From contig VTPC01091316.1 in NCBI GenBank assembly GCA_011009095.1, forward strand, positions 1-64,000: 64,000 bases of DNA, read 5' to 3'. Numbering within the stretch: position 1 is the stretch's first letter; each line of letters starts with the position of its first letter. The translations under genes were made by a program, and so were the position numbers. This document shows positions 57,452 to 64,000 of the stretch, piece by piece. Source of the DNA: Ignelater luminosus (taxonomy: Eukaryota; Arthropoda; Insecta; Coleoptera; Elateridae). Under the pieces are notes generated by a model. It did no database searches, was not told the origin of the DNA, and was given only the letters and a program-made list of their open reading frames with translations.

Positions 57452-57518
57452 AAGCTGGTTCCTGTAATATTTAAGATACATCAGCATCACTTATCAACTT
57501 GTAGTAAACCGTTTTGTA

Positions 57519-57524
57519 AATAAA
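57519..57524 (+). terminator. Poly(A) signal of the third CYP4 gene
   Basis: AATAAA lies 68 bases after the stop codon at 57449-57451, a typical distance. Confidence 0.6.
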
Positions 57525-57959
57525 TTATTAATTTTTATTAAAAACAAATTGTTTTCGATTTATTTGGTTTTGGTAAGAAAACCTTCCTTTCGAAAACGTT
57601 ATAGAATTTTGCACTGATATGAATGAGAATTCTTCCTTCCTAAAATACCACACTTGTTGTGTTTATGTGAACTGACACTCTATTGCAATAAATTATTATT
57701 CTGCAAGTCATGGTTGACTGTACATTTTTTCATATTTACAAAAAAGTTAAAAAAAATATACTCTTTTATACATGTAGTATAGTTCATGTTTTATTCAAAA
57801 ATCCATTCAGCCATTCATCTGATTTGATATTAAGGAACTTAGATCCCTATGCTTTTTAGGTCCCACATTGTAGAACAGAAATCTTTGGCAACCACCATGA
57901 CTTGTGAGGTTAACTATTGGCCGATATTAAAGGCGTATACTACACAACAAACAGTAGCT
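57525..57959. other. 3' flank of the third CYP4 gene, nothing recognised
   Basis: AT-rich; no gene or repeat seen before the foldback element begins at 57960. Confidence 0.45.
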
Positions 57960-58180
57960 CTATACCTTTTCAAGCTGAATTTCAGAAAAAATAACTTTAT
58001 GTTTAGAAAATGTAGATTCGAATTAAAGACAGAAAACTTTAATTTTGAAAAATGTAAATCTTATTTTTAAAAAAGTAATTTCTATTTCTGGAAGAATAAA
58101 TCCTAAACCTGTTCATGTTTTTTGAAATCGAATATTTTCTAAAAGTTACCTTTTAAGAAATTGGAATTGAAAAGGTATAG
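57960..58180. repeat. Second member of the ctatacctt foldback family
   Basis: It begins ctataccttttcaagctgaa and ends, on the minus strand, ctataccttttcaattccaa. These 14-base ends match the element at 14798-15188. The interior (221 bp in all) consists of weakly repeated 21- to 23-bp units of the type ttagaaaatgtaaa in which the tandem pattern is nearly worn out. It is non-coding; the open frame 57849-58070 runs through it by chance. Confidence 0.6.
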
Positions 58181-59820
58181 ATACTAAAAATAATCATTAT
58201 CGAAGACTTGCCAAACTAAACTTTATCCAAAAGGTCATAGAAGAAATACCTCAAAGTTTTTAAATCCAACTAAACATTTTCTTAAGCTTTCTTTCAATTT
58301 GCCATCTAATAAATTTCTTTCTTTAGGCGGCATAATTTCTATTCTAAACGTGAAAGCATTTACGAGCGCCAAGAAATTTGTTTTGACAGGACTTGGCAGA
58401 TGTCACCCTTCGCCATCCTCATAATTTATAAGTTAGGCTGTTATAAAGCAATATTGTTTTAATCAACAGAATTAACAGGTGGTGGATTTTTAAATAAAAA
58501 GATAGAACAAATATTGTCGAGAGCTCTTTCTGAGTTGATAATGAGCGCTCTGAGAACATCGAGAACCATAATCTTATTCCAAGGTCATTCAATACGATTA
58601 ATGTACTCCACATTAGTAAGAAATTAAGCAACTAAAAAATATTAAGTCCGTAGGCCCTGGCGGTCTGTATTCTGAAAGACTGCACCAAATCCAATTGATC
58701 CATTATATGATATCATACATCAGATATTAGAAACGGCAAATGGACAACTTCCAGGTTATACCCAATCTGTAAATCCGGTTAACATTCTTTAGTTGAGAAT
58801 CATCATTACATTAGCATCTTATCTGTATTTGCTACAGTCTTAATTGGTTTTGTACGACAACATAGAGGGTATATCAAAAAGATCTTATATAAATTATATA
58901 GCACTATTTTTTGGTCTATATAGTACAGGATTCGTTATCAAAAAGTTTACATCTCTTACAGTAATATTCTTTTAGTACTATGTTACAAAAACGACCAACA
59001 TGGCAACAGTGGCATGCTTTTGTAAAGCATTGGTGCAGGGATCGGGCCGTCTTTGATATAAAAGTAGCTTAAACTGAAACATCAAATTCTAAAGTAAACT
59101 CGATTCGGGGTTTTTAGAAATTTACTATAATAGTCATAAGTTATACTCCAGGTGCATGTCACATTATAAGATATTTCGACATGCACGAAGGATATTTGGT
59201 CAGATTCTTTCCCGAAGGAAAGTTGCAACAAAATACTTTCCCAACTGCAAATAATGTAGTAAAAGATACGAATTCGGTTCAATTAGAACAAAATTACGTA
59301 TTTTATTGCTGGTTTAAGTTTGCTAAACTAATTTATCCTAAAATTTACGATAAAACAATTCAAAAATTTACAAATCGTATTCTTTAGTTGTTGAAGATAA
59401 AAATAATTATGACCAAGTTTCTCACTTACCGGTAGCCGAGTATCGACGTATACTTTATAGTTTCCATGAGCCACTTTAAATAATTTCGTTGAACACACAC
59501 ATCACACAAACATTACCTCTTGGTTTCTATCTTTTTATAAAAAATCACATCGGATGCTCTCTAGTAACACTTTTTTCAACTTTATCAGTTCACATGCACG
59601 AGCACGATATGTTTCAATTTGAACTAAGTTAACATTTTTTAGATAATTCTTTGTCTTTTAACTATAATATCTTTATGCAAAGTACAATTCCGTTTTCCTT
59701 TGCAAACCGATCGCTAAAAATTTAAAACTAAAACTGGCATTTACTATGGGAAAACTTGATACGTATTTATTCGTCAAGAGTTTCTTATCTCGTTAGACAG
59801 AACACCTGCAACCATACGTT
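58181..59820. other. Intergenic, possible RT scrap, otherwise nothing
   Basis: Around 58646 the plus strand reads KSVGPGGLYSERL, faintly like the PGPDG block of LINE reverse transcriptases, but it is too short to be sure. Open frames at 58419-58631 and 59181-59387 have no known motif. Confidence 0.3.
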
Positions 59821-60122
59821 GTTCGTATCGATATGGAATAACAATTCTAATAACTTTTTTATTTTTAAAAAATATAGAAGCTATAGACAAACTAATATTT
59901 ATTTGTTTATAAATAACAGTAATAATAAAATAACATTTTAGTAAATCATAATCATCATAATTCAGTTAGTTGTTCGTATCGATATGGAATAACAATTCTA
60001 ATAACTTTTTTATTTTTAAAAAATATAGAAGCTATAGACAAAATAATATTTATTTGTTTATAAATAACAGTAATAATAAAATAACATTTTAATAAATCAT
60101 AATCATCATAATTCAGTTAGTT
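59821..60122. repeat. 151-bp tandem duplication (two copies)
   Basis: 59821-59971 is followed directly by 59972-60122, the same 151 bases with two differences seen (caaactaat against caaaataat; ttttagtaaat against ttttaataaat). Both copies begin gttcgtatcgatatggaata and end cataattcagttagtt. The unit is AT-rich and non-coding. Such high identity indicates a recent duplication. Confidence 0.92.
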
Positions 60123-60780
60123 AATATTAACCATACCCATATCCTTTCTTTCTTTTTTAATAATTTTTGCTGAGACACGTATTTATGCGCTAAGCGCTTA
60201 TGGTATTTAATGTTTATTTACAACCTGTACTTATTGGTATTTACCTGTAGAATGTAACTGTTCCGTAGAATTGTAAATGCTGCACAGTTAACAAATAATT
60301 GTATGTAACACGGAAGATATTGATTTCCTAAATTGAATGTAGCGAAAAAGTCGTCTAGCAACATGCCGGCAAGGTAGTACTTTTAGTAGCTGATGTTTTG
60401 TCCCATAACCACATAGTAAAAAAATTTGGAGTGTTAAAAATGATAAACGGAGAGGTTAATCTTTTGGGTGTTAATCTCACTACACTTTGTAAGGTAAATC
60501 GATCGTCATTATCCTCCACTGATTAATTCAAACAAGGACGAAATGATCATCTGGAGGTATGATCTTTAATGCTTGGATAATTTAATACTTCTTCTTTTTA
60601 TATTCATGCACTATTTTCAGTGTGACGTATACTGTTCTGATTATAAATGTATACTACAAGTGTAAATGTACATTAGTTTGATTGTAAGCACAACACTTTG
60701 AATGTAAATGTACACTCATATATTTATCATATTTACCCTATTGTTATTAATACAAAATGTGGTAGAACAAATGCGCCCAA
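60123..60780. other. AT-rich spacer, nothing recognised
   Basis: No ORF, protein relic or structured repeat was recognised. Confidence 0.45.
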
Positions 60781-62438
60781 ATGAATACATACATAGGAGT
60801 ATCTAGGTCAACAGAAGTGTGGAAAACAATAAGAAATATGAAAACAAACAATAGAGAAAGAGTACTTACCACTGATTTGGAGAAACCAAAAGATTATTAT
60901 GAAAGTGTGCTGGTTGAAACTAGAGAAGAATGTTTGATAAACGAAGAAGAAATAGAAGTAGAACTTGATGAACCTAAAGTAATATCGAAGGAGAAACTGA
61001 TACAAAGCATTAAAGAAATCAAAAACGGGAGTTCACCCGGGCCAGGACATATAACAGCAGAATTAATTAAAGATGGAGGACCAGTACTAGAACAAAGAAT
61101 CAGAAACTTAATGAATCAATGCATAATTCAACAAAAAGCATCTAGCAAATGAAAGAAGTGCTTTATATCCTCAATACATAAAAAAGGGGACAGGAAGAAT
61201 CCCAATGTTTACAAAGGTTTGAGCGTAACCGGTTTGTTTAGCAGACTGTGGGGGAAAATAATTCAGAAAGGACTAAGAACGAAAGTCGGGGACGCCATTG
61301 GAGAAGACCAGAGTAGTTGCACCCCTGGACGATCATGCGTAGACAATTTGTTTATGATACAATAGCTAATAGAAAAAGACGACGATCTTAAAAAAGCGTA
61401 TGATCAAGTACCTAGAAACAAACTGTGGCATACTCTAAAGATAATGGGAGTTACAGCGTATCTAATAAAAATCATTAGAAAACTATATACAAATAATAAG
61501 TCCTATGTAAACCAGAGAGAGTATCTTTCACACCCAATATATCCAACAAAAGGTCCGCGACAAGGTTGCTGTTTATTTCCATTAATGTTCAACATCTTCA
61601 TAGAAATTGCTCTAAGAGAGTGGAAACATAAAGGCGAAGGTACGGGAAAACCCATTAACGACACGTAACTATGCACACTTAGTTTTGCCGATGACCAGGC
61701 AGTCGTAGCCCAAGACTCCTGATTTGGAATTTATGACTAGACGATCCCTATCAAAAATGGGGATTAGAAGTCAGCATAAATAAAACAGAATACCTTGTCA
61801 TAAAGTCGGAAGCTAAATTCGATATACTAGTTAATGATACAACCCAGATAAAACAAGTAGATGAATTTAAGTATCTAGGAGTCATAGTCGACAAAAATGG
61901 AATAGAATCAAAAGAAATCAAAATTAGGGTACAGAACGCAAGGAAGATAGTGGAGGCACCAAATCCTGTTTGGTGGAACAAAAACATTAATAAGGAAAAT
62001 AAAAAAAAAAGAATAGGCCGAGTGATGGTGGATAGTGTCCTCTGCTACGGTAGTGAGTTGTAGATAAAGAAGGAAGATGACAAACGCCGATTAAATGCTG
62101 TGGAAATGGAATACCGAAGAAATGCCAGAATCTCAAAGACAGAAAGAGTACGAAATGAGCTAATTCGAGAATTAATGACAGTTAAAGAAACTATAGTGAA
62201 ACGAATAGAAGTACAAAATCTAAAGTGGTTTGGACATCTACTAAGAATGCCAGAAACAAGATGGCCAAAAAAATATTTGAATGGAAACCACCAGAAAGAA
62301 ATAAAAAAGGAAGACTCTAAAAGTCCTGGAGTGAGGGTGTAAAACAGGCTATGACGCGCAGGATCTTAAATGAAGATACGGATTATGACCAGGAGGCGTG
62401 GCGGTTAGGATTGGAAAAGCAGCTACTCGCTGTATGAT
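60781..62438 (+). pseudogene. LINE reverse transcriptase relic (RTE-like, FADD type)
   Basis: The frame 60781-61152 reads EVWKTIRNMKTNNRERV, then LIQSIKEIKNGSSPGPGHIT and AELIKDGG (RT domain 0-1, PGPD block decayed to PGPG). In other frames follow FISSIHKKGDR, NVYKGLSVTGLFSRLWGKII, CTPGRSCVDNLF, KAYDQVPRNKLW (61396 on; D of the catalytic box), GPRQGCCLFPLMFNIFIE and LSFADDQAVVAQD (about 61680-61717; catalytic FADD). Then DEFKYLGVIVDKNG, RRNARISKTERVRNELI, VQNLKWFGHLLRMPETRWPK and EAWRLGLEKQLLAV with a stop at 62436-62438. More than six stops or frameshifts occur. No endonuclease part was found, so it is 5'-truncated. Confidence 0.8.
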
Positions 62439-62844
62439 TGTAGTATATAGTTATTAACACTCGCACGTGTGGTCCTTTGGTCATCACTCAGAGTGTTATT
62501 TGAGTGTTAAAATCACCAGAGAATCTTTTGCTGTTGGAGTAATCGTTGCAATCGTATTGATTTGCATTAAGACGGGAGATGTGAGTTATAACTAACATCT
62601 GCTATTTAGTATGTTAATCTACTTTTTTACAATATTTAAATTCTTTTCTAAAGGATGATATTTCTAGCATTCTTTGCAAATTTAAAACCAGCAAACACAC
62701 TGCATCTCGATCCAAATCAAAATTTTGTTTTATATTAAAAACTTTCCAAGAAATGTTTTAAAGGTGTATGTCATATTTCTGTATTTAAATTATCTTAAGC
62801 AATTTACAGCAAACTTCATTTATACTGAACTATGATTCTATCCC

Positions 62845-63150
62845 AATGAATCCTCAAACTGAAGGCTGCGTCTCGATAGATTGTAGCGTGGAAACTGCTC
62901 TACCAAGTACAATGTAAGCCGTTTGCAGACAATTATGAGTTCCAATATTGAACTCATGATGGAAACTGGGCTTGCTCGCAACCGCCTAGTAAAGTAATGC
63001 TTTGCTAACCTTTCAATTTTCGAGACTCCTAGATGTACTGTTGTCACCTTCGTCTAAAAAAGATACGGCCTTATTATAGGCATACGAATGGTAGCTTCCC
63101 ACCAGTATTCGCTCAAGCGAGTGCTTGAACCGAATGCTCGGAATTGCCTA
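62845..63150 (-). rRNA. Decayed 28S rRNA 3'-end fragment (pseudogene)
   Basis: Read on the minus strand from 63150, the stretch with cattcggttcaagcactcgc, gggaagctaccattcgta and aaggccgtatc resembles the conserved 28S segment near the 3' end (family: TTTGGTTCACGTGCTTG..., GCGAAGCTACCATCCGT..., AAG..CGTATCC). Then gcaaacggcttac, gtagagcagtttccacgct and acaatctatcgagacgcagc match the very last part of insect 28S (GCAAACGACTTAC, GTAGAGCAGTT.CC.CGCTGCGATCTATTGAGA.TCAGCC). It carries many substitutions, so it is not a working rRNA gene. It could be a dispersed rDNA fragment or a 28S-derived SINE. Recognition is from memory of conserved blocks. Confidence 0.6.
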
Positions 63151-64000
63151 ACTTCTACTAAACAAGACTACTAACGCAACTATGAGTCATCTATAGAATA
63201 AAACTAATCCATCTCTTTATTAATCTTTGTATTTAATAATGTTATAACATGTCGGTAGGGTTCAAAGTCCTTCGATAGTCTTGTCCGTTGGAAAACCGCT
63301 TCCATCTTCCGCTCATTGGAGATGAGTCAGTAACTCGAACACTGCGCTGGAATTTTTTCCTGAGTTACCATTGGCCGCGTGAGTTTTAGTTTCGAGCCAA
63401 AAACTTGGTACATCATACTTGCTTTGTGGAACTTTATATTAACAAATTACACAATAAAACATACGTATACAATATACATACGTCTTCCTATTTTGATCTC
63501 TATCAACTTACGCCCCCCTTAAACAATTATCAGATCTACAAGAACTACAATATTCTCTATGTGAATTTCAATAATTTTTGTTACAAAACCTGCTAAATTG
63601 GTGAATCATTGGAAAACGTGCACATGCTGCAACAATCAATCTATATATTATATGTAGGAAAAAACTATAAACCGATAGATAACGCTAAATTCTGTAAATA
63701 TGTTTATCAAAGACAAACAAAGAGGAACAAGCTACAATACAGCATGGAAAAAAGACAGAACAGGTTTATAAGTATCGAGAGGTTAGCACGAGAATCAGTC
63801 GTATAAGGCGAAGGCAGTGTCTAAGAAAATACTTAGAGCTGGGCTCATAATTGACAAAGGATTGTTGTTTATAGAACATTGTAAAGAACCAAGGAGGCAC
63901 ACACAACCGAACGAGTATAGGGCAACCATAATATGCGGAAAAACTGGATATTCAGGCTTCATAATATATTTAGGATGATGTATGTTCAAGGTATAAAATC
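63151..64000. other. Window end, nothing recognised
   Basis: Small open frames at 63405-63596, 63609-63806 and 63795-63989 have no known motif. The part 63230-63400 is less AT-rich and borders the 28S-like fragment, so it may belong to the same repeat. Confidence 0.35.

Noticed and set aside
58640-58760. Possible LINE RT fragment (GPGGLYSERL)
   Set aside because: The match is about ten residues with no neighbouring RT block, so it is mentioned only in the spacer entry.

Overview
This is an AT-rich, intron-containing, transposon-dense arthropod nuclear scaffold. It is almost certainly an insect; a beetle is my best guess, from the style of the CYP4 proteins and the mix of repeats, but nothing in the window proves the order. 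Two runs of exactly 100 N are standard scaffold-gap placeholders.

Host genes. The only convincing host genes are a same-strand tandem cluster of cytochrome P450 family 4 (CYP4) genes: the last 13 codons of one at 1-40, a complete one at 19495-31129 (8 exons, 501 aa) and a complete one at 44916-57451 (8 exons, 499 aa). Seven of the eight exons have the same length in both complete genes, and exon 4 differs by exactly two codons. They are therefore recent tandem duplicates of membrane-anchored microsomal monooxygenases, of the kind that oxidise fatty acids, hormones, pheromone-like lipids or xenobiotics. Their very long first introns (about 7.0 and 9.8 kb) are mostly transposon debris.

Layout. 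2-3.1 kb: Ty3/gypsy pol relic (-). 3.3-7.4 kb: hAT element (-) split by a 5'-truncated non-LTR retrotransposon (+). 8.6 kb: small MITE. 9.1-12.3 kb: long-TIR element with a decayed uncharacterised multi-domain gene (-). 13.9-14.5 kb: IS630/Tc1-like transposase relic (-). 14.8-15.2 kb: foldback element of inverted 21-bp repeats. 15.3-17.1 kb: decayed piggyBac transposase (+). 19.5-31.1 kb: CYP4 gene whose introns hold a TIR-flanked uncharacterised multicopy gene family, a 41-bp minisatellite, a dead mariner, and an intact DD41D Tc1/mariner-superfamily element with a second copy of its end beside an assembly gap. 31.1-44.9 kb: zinc-finger scrap, Tc1 relic, hAT-type element with a nested MITE-like element, long foldback element, RT scrap and an intact DD34D mariner. 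44.9-57.5 kb: second complete CYP4 gene; its intron 1 holds a mariner interrupted by a long-TIR element with a cysteine-rich ORF, then a LINE tail. 57.5-64 kb: second copy of the foldback family, a 151-bp tandem duplication, an RTE-like LINE relic and a decayed 28S rRNA 3' fragment.

The least-described items are the two TIR-flanked carriers of uncharacterised protein families (9074-12304 and 20841-23028), the nested long-TIR element with the cysteine-rich ORF (48631-50145), and the 21-bp foldback family with termini at 14798-15188 and 57960-58180. All identifications come from reading motifs by eye; no database search was possible.
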